Shown here: positions 25,560 through 34,166 of the stretch, piece by piece
Layout: every line of letters starts with the position of its first letter
Numbering within the stretch: the stretch's first letter is position 1
Source: Aminobacter anthyllidis
GTDB lineage: Bacteria > Pseudomonadota > Alphaproteobacteria > Rhizobiales > Rhizobiaceae
Direction of reading: 5' to 3'
Assembly: GCF_018555685.1 (NCBI RefSeq)
Contig: NZ_JAFLWW010000006.1
Span: 372,001 to 436,000, forward strand
Length of the DNA stretch: 64,000 nucleotides
The notes under the pieces: model-generated
Told to the model about the DNA's origin: nothing
Seen by the model: only the letters and a program-made list of their open reading frames with translations
Database searches by the model: none
Made by a program: the position numbers and the translations under genes

Positions 25560-25586
25560 CTCATCCTGAGCTTGTCGAAGGATGAG
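25560..25586. repeat. CTTGTCGAA palindrome upstream of GIY-YIG gene
   Basis: CTCATCC (25560-25566) and GGATGAG (25580-25586) close a palindrome around TGAGCTTGTCGAA. It is the widespread alphaproteobacterial repeat related to the copies downstream of the gene, so the GIY-YIG gene is bracketed on both sides. It lies 27 bases upstream of the start codon. Confidence 0.75.
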
Positions 25587-25837
25587 CTGAACGCAACGCC
25601 CCTAAAGCCTTTAGTTGAGCTTGTCAGGCGATTAGACTTGGACAAGCCTCGGCCAATATCTAGCCTGTACATCCTAGAAAATCTTGCCTGTTCTGAATTC
25701 CAAATTCTCACATTGGATAGCAGTTCGGACATCTTTCAACGACAAAGAATATCGTACCGATTGGGAAGTGTATGAGCATTGACGTCACTTTTTTAGAGTG
25801 CAAGAATCATAATGACAAGCTTTGTGGAGGGGGACTT

Positions 25838-26158
25838 ATGCCAGACGGACAGAATCGAACGACGGAAGCGGAGTTGTCGGCAGTGGTTCTGGAGATATTG
25901 TATGATCGACCGAACGGTCGCTCTACTGTCCAGCAGTTGATAGCTGCAATTCCGCGCCGATTGGTGCTTACGCCTGAGGATCAGGCTCAATCAGATACTC
26001 GTCCGAACGAAGAGATTTGGGAGCAGAGAGTTCGTAACATTCGATCGCACCACAATACCGCCGGAAATTACATAGCCGAAGGACTTCTGGCCGCAGTTGA
26101 TGGTGGTTACGAAATTACGGCAATGGGGCGACTGCGCATCGAGAATAGGCAGGCCTAG
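25838..26158 (+). CDS. Mrr_N-like winged-helix protein, 106 aa
   Basis: A small soluble protein. The pattern VVLEILYDRPNGRSTVQQLIAAIPRRLVLTPEDQ, then IWEQRVRNIRSHHNTAGNYI, then GLLAAVDGGYEITAMGRLRI matches the N-terminal winged-helix domain of Mrr-type restriction proteins, without the nuclease domain. The ATG at 25838 follows a strong GGAGGGGGAC; an upstream ATG (25772) lacks one. Base composition is clearly lower in GC than the surroundings. It ends tail to tail with the methyltransferase gene with a 4-base overlap. The Mrr_N assignment is by pattern recognition and is tentative. Confidence 0.65.
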   Translation: MPDGQNRTTEAELSAVVLEILYDRPNGRSTVQQLIAAIPRRLVLTPEDQAQSDTRPNEEIWEQRVRNIRSHHNTAGNYIAEGLLAAVDGGYEITAMGRLRIENRQA

Positions 26159-26748
26159 GCGAAACGCGCTTTGTATCCAGGTTGGAGCCACTTTAGCTCA
26201 GTAGCACCGGAAACGGACTTGTCCCAAACGAACCAAGCGTATGCTGTGGTGCCGGAGCCGGCCTGTACTGCTCCGGCGGGATAGAACGTTATTCTTTCGC
26301 TAAAGACCCACACCCGCGCAGGAGCTAATTCGCTGAAAATTGTGCGCGCACGGTTAGCACCTTCTAAGAAGGCTAATCGCAGCAGCAATGCAAATTTGTC
26401 ACGTGCGAGAGCAACACCAGTGCGGACGAATTCCTCCGCACTGTTGTAAGGTGGGTTTGTCACGATGTTGTCAGCGAGGCTGGTGGCCCGCGTGAAGTCT
26501 ACGCCCGATTGACCATATCCGCGATTGTATAGGTCGGAACTTCGGACCTGGTTGCCGCGACTTTCTAGAACGCGCGACATGGCCCCGTCGCCGCAGGCGC
26601 ACTCCCATATCTCACCTTCAAAAGTCTCGCTTTCCATCAACGCATGGGTTGCCCATGCAGGGGTCGGAAAATAGTCCGGACCAGCCAGATCGGCAAATCG
26701 TTTCATTGTTGGCTTGAAGCCGCCGTTTAGGTGGTACGTAGCGTCCAT
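26155..26748 (-). CDS. Small NPPY-type DNA methyltransferase
   Basis: A 197-aa class I SAM-dependent methyltransferase. DYFPTPAWATHALME precedes the SAM motif WECACGDGAMSRVLESRG, DLYNRGYG supplies the acidic ribose ligand, and the catalytic motif IVTNPPYNSAEEF is of the N6-adenine/N4-cytosine type. It is compact, with no target-recognition domain, like phage or orphan methyltransferases. GGGAA precedes the ATG. Low GC relative to the window suggests acquisition. No standard restriction endonuclease lies beside it, but a GIY-YIG nuclease and an Mrr_N-like protein do. Confidence 0.85.
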   Translation of the reverse strand: MDATYHLNGGFKPTMKRFADLAGPDYFPTPAWATHALMESETFEGEIWECACGDGAMSRVLESRGNQVRSSDLYNRGYGQSGVDFTRATSLADNIVTNPPYNSAEEFVRTGVALARDKFALLLRLAFLEGANRARTIFSELAPARVWVFSERITFYPAGAVQAGSGTTAYAWFVWDKSVSGATELKWLQPGYKARFA

Positions 26749-26818
26749 GGATTGTTCCCAGGAATTGACGAATACTAAAAGAATAAAATGGTTAACAACC
26801 GATGACGACGTTCTGTAC

Positions 26819-27319
26819 TTATTCGTCTTGTTTCAAGATAGAACGAGATTTTGATGACATCCCAAACCGCATCACCCAGTTAAGCTCCCACGTCTCGCCG
26901 CCATCAACCGACATCGCCTGTTCCCAGCGCGGTTCTTCCCCTCCCGTCCAGACATACCGCACGCGCACCGGCACGCCGCCCTCGACGTCGTCGCCAAAGA
27001 ACTCGCCACGACCGTCAGCGAACCGCCCGACGACCGGCGGGAAAAGCTGAAAACTCCTGGTGTCGTTCCAGTAGATCGACCATAGCCCGGTCTCGGGATT
27101 GTAGAGCCTGAGCGTCATGCCGGTGAAACCGCGCTCGGGCACCGCCATCTGGTCGAGATTGCCGCCAAAGGTGCCGTCGGGGGCCTGCATCACCTTTTCG
27201 ATGTGCGAGAAGGCCGTAAACGTCTCCCACTCGGTCGAGCCGACAAGCCGCTCGCGCAGGCGTTCGTTGGTCACCGTCCAGTCGCCGATCAGGAAATCGA
27301 AATCGTCAAAGCCGCTCAT
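26819..27319 (-). CDS. DUF1579-like hypothetical protein, 166 aa
   Basis: A soluble protein starting MSGFDDFDFLIGDWTVTNERL, with the aromatic-rich beta pattern of the DUF1579/lipocalin-like group: GMTLRLYNPETGLWSIYWNDT, FFGDDVEGGVPVRVRYVWTGG and WELNWVMRFG. Members are thought to bind small ligands, but none is well characterised. The start at 27319 was chosen because AGGAGGAGG lies just upstream; the frame is open to 27349. It returns to normal high GC after the low-GC patch next to it. Confidence 0.75.
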   Translation of the reverse strand: MSGFDDFDFLIGDWTVTNERLRERLVGSTEWETFTAFSHIEKVMQAPDGTFGGNLDQMAVPERGFTGMTLRLYNPETGLWSIYWNDTRSFQLFPPVVGRFADGRGEFFGDDVEGGVPVRVRYVWTGGEEPRWEQAMSVDGGETWELNWVMRFGMSSKSRSILKQDE

Positions 27320-27467
27320 GCCATCCTCCTCCTGGATCTGGCGCAGCATAGCCGATGCCTGCTGACAGGCTGCTGTCAGGAGATGTCAGGGGCGGGTTGA
27401 CCTTGGCGGCATCGCGGGCTCATCTGCCGCCGCGATCCCGCCACACCTTGCCCCTAACGCCCCATCC

Positions 27468-27641
27468 ATGAAGCTGCTCGCCGCCCTCCTTGCCCTGGCA
27501 ACCCTGTCCGCCTGCGCCGCCCGCGCGCCGGTGCCGCCGGCGCCTGTCGCCGCCCCGCCGGCCGCCGTGCAGCCGGAGCCTCTGCCCGACGGGGTCAAGC
27601 CGCTCACCGTCGAACAGGACGAGCAGATTTCGCAGGGCTGA
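27468..27641 (+). CDS. Small predicted lipoprotein, 57 aa
   Basis: MKLLAALLALATLSAC is a compact lipoprotein signal with lipobox LSAC and lipidated Cys16. The mature 42 residues are Ala/Pro-rich (PVPPAPVAAPPAAVQPEP) and end LTVEQDEQISQG. A peptide this short probably anchors in a membrane as a spacer or small accessory protein. No ribosome site is strong. No family is recognised. Confidence 0.55.
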   Translation: MKLLAALLALATLSACAARAPVPPAPVAAPPAAVQPEPLPDGVKPLTVEQDEQISQG

Positions 27642-27700
27642 GCGGGGAGAATTTCTCCACGCTTTCGAAGTTTTTCCGCTTTTTTCTTTCCGCTCCGTTC

Positions 27701-27947
27701 CTTCGCGCCCCCCTCTGGCCTGCCGGCGTTCGATGCTCGAAAAGCCAAGCAATTGGCTTTTCGTCCGCTACGCGGACCGCATCTCACCCCCCACAAGGAG
27801 GGAGATCACGCCGTCATCTGGCCCGCGACTAACCACCTGCATCGCAAGGGATTTTTGACCCGCTGGCAGGGCGAGCGCCGCCGGCGACGTGACCAATCTC
27901 CCCACCCGTGGGGGAGATGCCCGGCAGGGCAGAGGGGGGCGCGAAGG
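27701..27947. repeat. REP pair with one copy split by nested palindromes
   Basis: The left copy reads CGCCCCCCTCTGGCCTGCCGG, then about 53 foreign bases, then CATCTCACCCCCCAC and GGGAGATCA. The insert holds CGAAAAGCCAA-gcaa-TTGGCTTTTCG (27738-27763) and TCCGC-tac-GCGGA (27764-27776). The right copy is inverted at about 27896-27947 and is unsplit. The same 48-bp unit occurs as a clean inverted pair at 33282-33439. This fills most of the gene-free stretch 27642-28080. Confidence 0.7.
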
Positions 27948-28263
27948 AACGCGGCCAATGTGGTTGGCCGCACCATCCCCCCGTGAACACCCACATCCCT
28001 TTCTCCACGCCCCCAGAACCTGCCCCATAATCCATCCCGTTCCTCCCACGGGAACGCCGGTCGCGACGGTGATCAGTGGGGAGGGGCCGGCGCCTCCGGC
28101 AGCGGGTTGACGTGCCCGCCGCCCGGGGAGGCTCCGCCAGGAGGTTCCCCTCCCGGGACTACGCCCGGGGTGCGCTGGACGAGCGCTAGTGGGACCGCAA
28201 GACGGGCGAAAATGCCCTGAACGCGGTCTGCGGAAGCGGAACGGGCGGAGACAGAAATCGCCG

Positions 28264-28321
28264 GACGGGCGGTCGCGAGATCGCGCCTACATCTAGCCGA
28301 GCGATCCCGCGACCGCCCGTC
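28264..28321. other. 14-bp inverted repeat in GC-rich gene-free DNA
   Basis: GACGGGCGGTCGCG (28264-28277) and CGCGACCGCCCGTC (28308-28321) are perfect arms with a 30-base spacer. The surrounding 28080-28396 is very GC-rich with further local pairings (CCCGGGGAGG, CCTCCCGGG) but no convincing gene. It may be a structured RNA or a repeat of unknown family. It lies 75 bases before the next start codon. Confidence 0.4.
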
Positions 28322-28396
28322 TTCCCGACCCCAAAAGCCGGCTCGGCGCGAGCGCGGCAAGGATTTCGCACGCCCCGAAAACCCGAGGAGCTTTCG

Positions 28397-28777
28397 ATGA
28401 AGCCGACGGAAAAACCCTGGCAGCATCCCGTCTTCCGCATTCCCATGATGGAGCGCGAGGCCGGGTGCACCGACGCGCAGTGGGCCTGCGTGATGCGCGA
28501 CCAGGAGCGCCACGCCGAGGCCAAGGGCATCTATCTCGGCCTGTTCCAGCTGTTGTGCAGTCATCTCGGCCATTTCAGGACATGTTCTCGCGGCGCTTGC
28601 CGGCGGCTCGGCAAATGTGTCGGCCGCCGCGCAGAGGACGACTGGTCCTTCGCCTTTCGCCCGCTGATCCCGCCTTGCGTGCCGCTGGAAGAGGAGATCG
28701 TCGAGGCGATGCGCGCCGAAATCCGCGCCGAGGTCAACCGCCTCGTTGTCCTTGGCGAGGCGCGCGGCGATGCCTGA
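28397..28777 (+). CDS. Conserved hypothetical protein with Cys cluster, 126 aa
   Basis: A 126-aa soluble protein. Cys residues occur in EAGCTDAQWACVMRDQERHAE and in LCSHLGHFRTCSRGACRRLGKC (CxHx6Cx4Cx5C spacing), which could bind a metal. The C terminus (PLEEEIVEAMRAEIRAEVNRLV) is helical. GAGGAGC precedes the ATG. Similar small proteins are found in other Rhizobiales but I know of no function. It is followed by 89 bases and then the hydantoinase-like gene on the same strand. Confidence 0.65.
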   Translation: MKPTEKPWQHPVFRIPMMEREAGCTDAQWACVMRDQERHAEAKGIYLGLFQLLCSHLGHFRTCSRGACRRLGKCVGRRAEDDWSFAFRPLIPPCVPLEEEIVEAMRAEIRAEVNRLVVLGEARGDA

Positions 28778-28866
28778 CCCTCTGGTTTCAGGCGGCTGGC
28801 CAATTTTCCTTTGCTGGCGATATCGGCTAAGCGGGACGGAGATTAAGAACTCCGGACCATCAGCGC

Positions 28867-30900
28867 ATGCACGCCAGCCATCCTCTTCATCCCGGCCCGC
28901 TCTATCTCGGGATCGACACCGGCGGCACCTACACCGACGCCGTATTGTGGTCGGAGGCATCGGGCCCGCAGGGCAAGGTGCTGGCCAAGGCCAAGTCGCT
29001 GACCACCCGCCACGACCTGGCTGTCGGCATTTCGGGCGCTGTCGACGCGGTGCTGGACAAGGCCCATGTCGATCCCGCCGCCATCAAGCTGGTGTCGATG
29101 TCGACCACGCTTGCCACCAACGCGCTGGTCGAGGGCCAGGGCGGGCGCGTCGCACTTGTCATGATCGGCTTTTCCGAGGCCGATCTTGGCCGCGACGGGT
29201 TGAAGACAGCGCTCGGCACCGACCCGCTTGTGCTCTGCGAGGGTGGCCATGATGTCCACGGCAATGCCCGCGCGCTTGATCTCGCGGCGCTTGAGGCGGC
29301 CCTGCCGGAACTGGCGAAATCCGTCTCGGGTTTTGCCGTCTGCGCCTATTTCGCCACCCGCAACCCGGCGCATGAGATTCTTGCACGCGATTTGATCCGC
29401 GAGAAAACGGGCCTGCCTGTCACCACCAGCCACGAACTCTCCGCCAAGCTCGGCGGCCCGCGCCGCGCCCTGACGACGCTGCTCAACGCCCGCCTGATCT
29501 CGATGATCGACCGCCTCGTCGCCGCGACTGAAGGTTTCCTCGACAAGCGCGGCATCAACGCGCCGCTGATGGTGGTGCGTGGCGACGGCGCGCTGGTGTC
29601 GGCCGAATTCGCCCGCCAGCGGCCGATCGAGACCATCCTGTCCGGCCCCGCCGCCAGCCTCGTCGGCGCCCGCCACATGACCGGGCTCGACAATGCTGTC
29701 GTCTCCGACATCGGCGGCACCACCACCGACGTCGCCGTGCTCGACCACGGCCGCCCGCGGCTTGATCCGGAAGGCGCCACCGTCGGCGGCTTCCGCACCA
29801 TGGTCGAAGCCGTCGCGATGCGCACCTTCGGCCTCGGCGGCGACTCCGAGGTTGCGCTGGAAGACGGCGGGCTCAAGCCGAAGATGTCGCTCGGGCCGCG
29901 CCGCTTGGTGCCGCTGGCGCTTGCCGGCATGATGCATGGCGAGGCGGTGACGAGCGAGCTGGAGCGGCAACTGCGCGCGCCCAATCCGGGCCGCATGGAC
30001 GGCCGCTTCGCCGTCCGCACCGGCGTGCCGGAGCAACTGGCGGCAGGGCTCACCGTGCCTGAAGCCAAACTCTACGATCAGATCACTGCCGTCCCGCAAC
30101 CCATCGACCGGCTGCTGACATCCAACGCCCAGAGCGCGACGCTCAATCGACTGGTGTCGCGCGGGCTTGTCCATGTCTGCGGTCTCACACCCTCCGACGC
30201 CGCCCATGTGCTTGGCCGCCAGGCCAACTGGGACGAGGCGGCAGCGCGGCTCGGCGCCGAGCTGTTTGCCCGCAAGCGCGACGGGCGCGGCCAGCCGATC
30301 GCGGCGACGCCGGAAGCCTTGTCCGAGCGCGTGCTGGTCACGCTCACCCGCCTCTCGGCCGAGGTCATTTTGGAAACGGCATTCGCCGAGGATGGGCTCG
30401 ATGGCGCGGCGACGGTGGCGCATGCGCTGGTGCAGCGCGCGGTCGACGCCCATCCCGGCATCGCTCGCCTCACGGTCGCGCTCGACCGGCCGGTGATCGG
30501 CCTGGGTGCATCGGCCCCATTGCACTATGCCGGCCTGCCGCCGCTGGTCGGCAACGAATGCGTGGTTCCAGAGGATACCGATGTTGCCAACGCGCTGGGC
30601 GCGGTGGTCGGCCAGGTCCGGGTCACCGCCGAGGCGCGGGTCAGCCAGCCCAAGGAAGGACTGTTCCGGGTGGCGGTGGGCGAATTGCTGCGCGACTTCA
30701 CCGACGAGGACGCGGCGATGGCGCTGGCCGAGGCCGAGGCGCGTGCCATCGTTGCCTCCAAGGCGCGCGACGCGGGTACGGATGCCGCCGAGATCGATGT
30801 GACTGTCGATCTCAAGGTTTCGACGGTCGAGGGCCAGCGCATGTTCATCGAGGCGCATGTGCTGGCGGTTGCGGCGGGCCGGCCCCGGATAGCGGTTTGA
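28867..30900 (+). CDS. Hydantoinase/oxoprolinase N-terminal family protein (HyuA-like)
   Basis: A 677-aa ATP-dependent amidohydrolase subunit of the HyuA type. The actin-like nucleotide fold has GIDTGGTYTDAVLW at the N terminus, STTLATNALVEGQGGRVALVMIGF, the central SDIGGTTTDVAVLDHGRP and GGFRTMVEAVAMRTFGLGGDS. Partner HyuB subunits are normally encoded alongside; none is here. The enzyme would open a cyclic amide (hydantoin, 5-oxoproline or N-methylhydantoin class) using ATP, but the substrate is unknown. The malate synthase gene follows after 147 bp. Confidence 0.85.
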   Translation: MHASHPLHPGPLYLGIDTGGTYTDAVLWSEASGPQGKVLAKAKSLTTRHDLAVGISGAVDAVLDKAHVDPAAIKLVSMSTTLATNALVEGQGGRVALVMIGFSEADLGRDGLKTALGTDPLVLCEGGHDVHGNARALDLAALEAALPELAKSVSGFAVCAYFATRNPAHEILARDLIREKTGLPVTTSHELSAKLGGPRRALTTLLNARLISMIDRLVAATEGFLDKRGINAPLMVVRGDGALVSAEFARQRPIETILSGPAASLVGARHMTGLDNAVVSDIGGTTTDVAVLDHGRPRLDPEGATVGGFRTMVEAVAMRTFGLGGDSEVALEDGGLKPKMSLGPRRLVPLALAGMMHGEAVTSELERQLRAPNPGRMDGRFAVRTGVPEQLAAGLTVPEAKLYDQITAVPQPIDRLLTSNAQSATLNRLVSRGLVHVCGLTPSDAAHVLGRQANWDEAAARLGAELFARKRDGRGQPIAATPEALSERVLVTLTRLSAEVILETAFAEDGLDGAATVAHALVQRAVDAHPGIARLTVALDRPVIGLGASAPLHYAGLPPLVGNECVVPEDTDVANALGAVVGQVRVTAEARVSQPKEGLFRVAVGELLRDFTDEDAAMALAEAEARAIVASKARDAGTDAAEIDVTVDLKVSTVEGQRMFIEAHVLAVAAGRPRIAV

Positions 30901-31047
30901 CGGCTAAATCGATTTGCAGCGGCGATGGCTGTAAATCATTGCTGCCTTGCAACATTCGACGAATTGACCCTGCGCGTTTTGCGTGCCAAACGCCCGAAAA
31001 CGTTATTTAGAACGCCCCTGCGGCGCCGGAATTCTGGAGCGCATCTC

Positions 31048-33219
31048 ATGACCGATACTGTCTCCCTTCATGGCCTTTCTGTCGCGCGCGAACTCCACGA
31101 CTTCGTGGTAGCCGAGGCCTTGCCGGGGACGGGTGTCGAGGCGGATGCGTTCTGGGCGGGTTTTGCCGCGATCGTGCACGATCTCGGCCCGAAGAACCGG
31201 GCGCTGTTGGAAAAGCGCGACGACTTCCAGCTCAAGCTCGACGCCTGGTACCGCAAGCATGGCGCACCCCACGACATGGCGGCCTACAAGGCGTTCCTGA
31301 GCGAGATCGGTTATTTGGTCCCCGAGGGGCCAGCCTTTGCCGTCACCACCGACAATGTCGACCCCGAGATCGCCACGGTCGCCGGCCCGCAGCTGGTGGT
31401 GCCGGTCATGAATGCGCGTTATGCGCTGAACGCGGCGAACGCGCGCTGGGGCTCGCTCTACGACGCGCTTTACGGCACCGATGCGATTTCCGATGCCGGC
31501 GGGGCCGAAAAGACCAAGGGTTACAATCCGAAGCGCGGCGCCAAGGTCATCGCCTGGGCCAAGGCGTTTCTCGATCAGTCCGCACCTTTGGCGTCCGGCA
31601 GCTGGAGCGATGTGACCGGTCTCGCGGTTGTCGATGGCAAGCTCGTGCTGGCGACGGCCTCCGGTTCGGTTGGCTTGCGTGATGCGGCCCAGTTCGCCGG
31701 TTATCGTGGCGAGGCAAAGAATCCCGACGCGGTCCTGCTTGTGAAGAACGGCCTGCATGTCGAAGTGGTGGTCGACAGGGAAAGCGCGATCGGCAAAACC
31801 GATCCGGCCGGTATCGCCGACATGGTGCTGGAGTCTGCGCTGACCACGATCCAGGACTGCGAGGATTCGGTCGCAGCGGTCGATGCCGAAGACAAGGTGA
31901 CGGTCTACCGCAACTGGCTCGGCCTGATGCGCGGAGACCTGTCCGAAACCTTCGACAAGGGCGGCAAGCCGGTCACCCGCAAGCTCAACGGCGACCGCGA
32001 CTACACCGCTCCCGATGGCGGTGTTGTTTCGCTGCCCGGCCGCTCCTTGATGCTGGTGCGCAATGTCGGCCACCTGATGACCAATCCTGGTATCGTCGAC
32101 CGCGACGGCCATGAGGTGCCCGAGGGCATCATGGATGCGGCGATCACCGCACTGATCGCCCTGCATGATGTCGGCGCCAACGGCCGCAAAGCCAACTCGC
32201 GAAAAGGCTCGATGTATGTCGTCAAGCCGAAGATGCATGGCCCCGAGGAAGTGGCCTTCGCCGTCGAGATCTTCGACCGCGTCGAGCGCCTGGTCGGCAT
32301 GCCGCGCAAGACCATCAAGATGGGCATCATGGACGAGGAGCGGCGCACCACGGTCAACCTCAGGGAGTGCATCCGTGCTGCCAAGGAACGGGTGGTGTTC
32401 ATCAACACCGGCTTCCTCGACCGCACCGGCGACGAGATCCACTCGTCGATGGAAGCCGGTCCCATGGTGCGCAAGGGCGACATGAAGCAGGCGCCGTGGA
32501 TCAATGCCTATGAGGCCTGGAACGTCGACACCGGGCTTGAATGCGGCCTGTCCGGCCATGCCCAGATCGGCAAGGGCATGTGGGCGATGCCGGACCTGAT
32601 GGCGGCGATGCTGGAGCAGAAGATCGCCCATCCGAAGGCCGGCGCCAACACCGCCTGGGTGCCGTCGCCGACGGCAGCAACGCTGCATGCCACCCACTAC
32701 CACAAGGTCGACGTGCACGCCGTCCAGGCCGAGCTCAAGTCCCGCCCCAAGGCGCGCCTCGACGACATCCTGTCGGTGCCGGTCGTCGTCCGTCCGAACT
32801 GGACGCCCGACGAGATCCAGCGCGAACTCGACAACAACGCGCAAGGCATCCTCGGCTACGTCGTGCGCTGGATCGACCAGGGGGTGGGCTGCTCGAAGGT
32901 TCCCGACATCAACGACGTCGGCCTGATGGAAGACCGCGCCACGCTGCGCATCTCCTCCCAGCACATCGCCAACTGGCTGCGCCACGACGTCTGCTCGCAC
33001 ATCCAGGTGATGGATTCGCTGCAGCGCATGGCTGCGATCGTCGACCGCCAGAATGTCGGCGATCCGCTCTACCGGCCGATGGCGCCCGAGTTCGACCAGT
33101 CGACCGCCTTCCGCGCCGCCTGCGACCTCGTCTTCGAAGGCCGCGCCCAACCCAACGGCTACACCGAACCAGTCCTGCACAAGCGCAGGCTCGAGCTGAA
33201 GGCGAAGGAACGGGGCTGA
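31048..33219 (+). CDS. glcB: Malate synthase G
   Basis: A 723-aa monomeric malate synthase that condenses glyoxylate with acetyl-CoA in the glyoxylate bypass. Typical MSG blocks are visible: [92 protein letters not shown] and [21 protein letters not shown]. The length fits the G isoform. The start at 31048 follows GGAG and gives the usual N terminus. Isocitrate lyase is not in the window, as usual in rhizobia. Confidence 0.95.
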   Translation: MTDTVSLHGLSVARELHDFVVAEALPGTGVEADAFWAGFAAIVHDLGPKNRALLEKRDDFQLKLDAWYRKHGAPHDMAAYKAFLSEIGYLVPEGPAFAVTTDNVDPEIATVAGPQLVVPVMNARYALNAANARWGSLYDALYGTDAISDAGGAEKTKGYNPKRGAKVIAWAKAFLDQSAPLASGSWSDVTGLAVVDGKLVLATASGSVGLRDAAQFAGYRGEAKNPDAVLLVKNGLHVEVVVDRESAIGKTDPAGIADMVLESALTTIQDCEDSVAAVDAEDKVTVYRNWLGLMRGDLSETFDKGGKPVTRKLNGDRDYTAPDGGVVSLPGRSLMLVRNVGHLMTNPGIVDRDGHEVPEGIMDAAITALIALHDVGANGRKANSRKGSMYVVKPKMHGPEEVAFAVEIFDRVERLVGMPRKTIKMGIMDEERRTTVNLRECIRAAKERVVFINTGFLDRTGDEIHSSMEAGPMVRKGDMKQAPWINAYEAWNVDTGLECGLSGHAQIGKGMWAMPDLMAAMLEQKIAHPKAGANTAWVPSPTAATLHATHYHKVDVHAVQAELKSRPKARLDDILSVPVVVRPNWTPDEIQRELDNNAQGILGYVVRWIDQGVGCSKVPDINDVGLMEDRATLRISSQHIANWLRHDVCSHIQVMDSLQRMAAIVDRQNVGDPLYRPMAPEFDQSTAFRAACDLVFEGRAQPNGYTEPVLHKRRLELKAKERG

Positions 33220-33281
33220 GCATTGCCAACGGAATGCTAAGCAGTCCGTGGTAGCCTATTTCGTATGACAGCGTTTCTTCA

Positions 33282-33439
33282 CGCCCCCCTCTGGCCTGCC
33301 GGCCATCTCCCCCACACAGGGGGAGATCAACAGCTTCGGCGACGGCGACAGTCCTGCCTCGTTTTCGATTGGCGCGGGCAGTGGGGACAGCTGATCTCCC
33401 CCCTTGTGGGGGAGATGGCCGGCAGGCCAGAGGGGGGCG
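33282..33439. repeat. Inverted pair of 48-bp REP-like units
   Basis: The unit at 33282-33329 (CGCCCCCCTCTGGCC start, GGGGGAGATCA end) and its inverse at 33392-33439 are each 48 bp, 62 bases apart. Each has its own inner hairpin (ATCTCCCCC/GGGGGAGAT). The pair lies between glcB and tsaB, where a large hairpin could attenuate read-through. The same unit is at 27701-27947. Confidence 0.8.
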
Positions 33440-33482
33440 ACGTAGAGCGTCTCGACTTCTCGAAATCCGTTAGGCCCTGCCC

Positions 33483-34166
33483 ATGATCCTGCTCGCCATC
33501 GACTGTGCCGCAAGCCTCTGTGCAGCCTCCGTCTACGACGCGGGCACAGCCAAGGAGCTTGGCCGTTCCGTGCGCGATCTGGGCAAGGGCCATGCCGAGC
33601 ATCTGATGGCCGTCATCGACGAGGCTTTGACACAGGCCGGCAAGACCTATGCCGATCTTGGCCGCATCGCCGTCACCACCGGCCCGGGCTCGTTCACCGG
33701 CGTGCGTGTCGGCGTTTCGGCGGCGCGCGGTTTTTCGCTGGCGCTGAAGATCCCGGCAGTCGGGGTCACCACACTTGAAGCGCTGGCATATGAAGCACGC
33801 CACGCGTTCGGGCCGGTGAAGGTGCTGGCAGCGCTCGATGCGGGGCGCGAGGAGCTTCATGCGGCACTTTACGATGCGGACGGACAGGCTCTTTGCGAAC
33901 CTGCCGTCCTGTCGCTGGCCGAGGCCGTCGAGATCGCCTCTTCCACGCCGCTGGCGCTTGCAGGAACCGCAGCCCGGTTGATCGCCAATGCGGTCGGGGT
34001 GGACAAGGCATTGCAGCTCGGCCCGCTCGGGGCCACTGCCGACATCGGCACCTATGCCCGCCTCGCCGCTGGCAAGCAGCCCGGCGAACGGCCAAAACCC
34101 CTTTATCTGAGAGCGCCGGATGCCAAGCCGCAGGCCGGCTTCGTGCTGCCTAGGGAAGAGAAATGA
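33483..34166 (+). CDS. tsaB: tRNA threonylcarbamoyladenosine biosynthesis protein TsaB
   Basis: A 227-aa ASKHA-fold protein needed, with TsaC/D/E, for the universal t6A37 tRNA modification; it dimerises with TsaD rather than acting itself. Signatures are MILLAIDCAASLCAASV at the start, GKGHAEHLMAVIDEAL, VTTGPGSFTGVRVGVSAARGFSLAL and ALDAGREELHAALYD. Length is normal. The stop overlaps the rimI start by 4 bases, a conserved pairing in proteobacteria. It begins the long co-oriented core block. Confidence 0.94.
   Translation: MILLAIDCAASLCAASVYDAGTAKELGRSVRDLGKGHAEHLMAVIDEALTQAGKTYADLGRIAVTTGPGSFTGVRVGVSAARGFSLALKIPAVGVTTLEALAYEARHAFGPVKVLAALDAGREELHAALYDADGQALCEPAVLSLAEAVEIASSTPLALAGTAARLIANAVGVDKALQLGPLGATADIGTYARLAAGKQPGERPKPLYLRAPDAKPQAGFVLPREEK

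Noticed and set aside
25838-26748. A complete type II restriction-modification system
   Set aside because: No endonuclease domain is fused or adjacent in the same operon; only a winged-helix protein and a compact methyltransferase are visible, so this was left as a hypothesis.
28100-28396. RNase P RNA, 6S RNA or SRP RNA
   Set aside because: Despite strong pairing, none of the conserved core sequences of these RNAs could be found.
28073-28960. Minus-strand 295-codon frame overlapping the Cys-rich gene and the start of the HyuA-like gene
   Set aside because: It overlaps two better supported genes and has low-complexity Arg/Ala content; the gene-free part is repeat-like.
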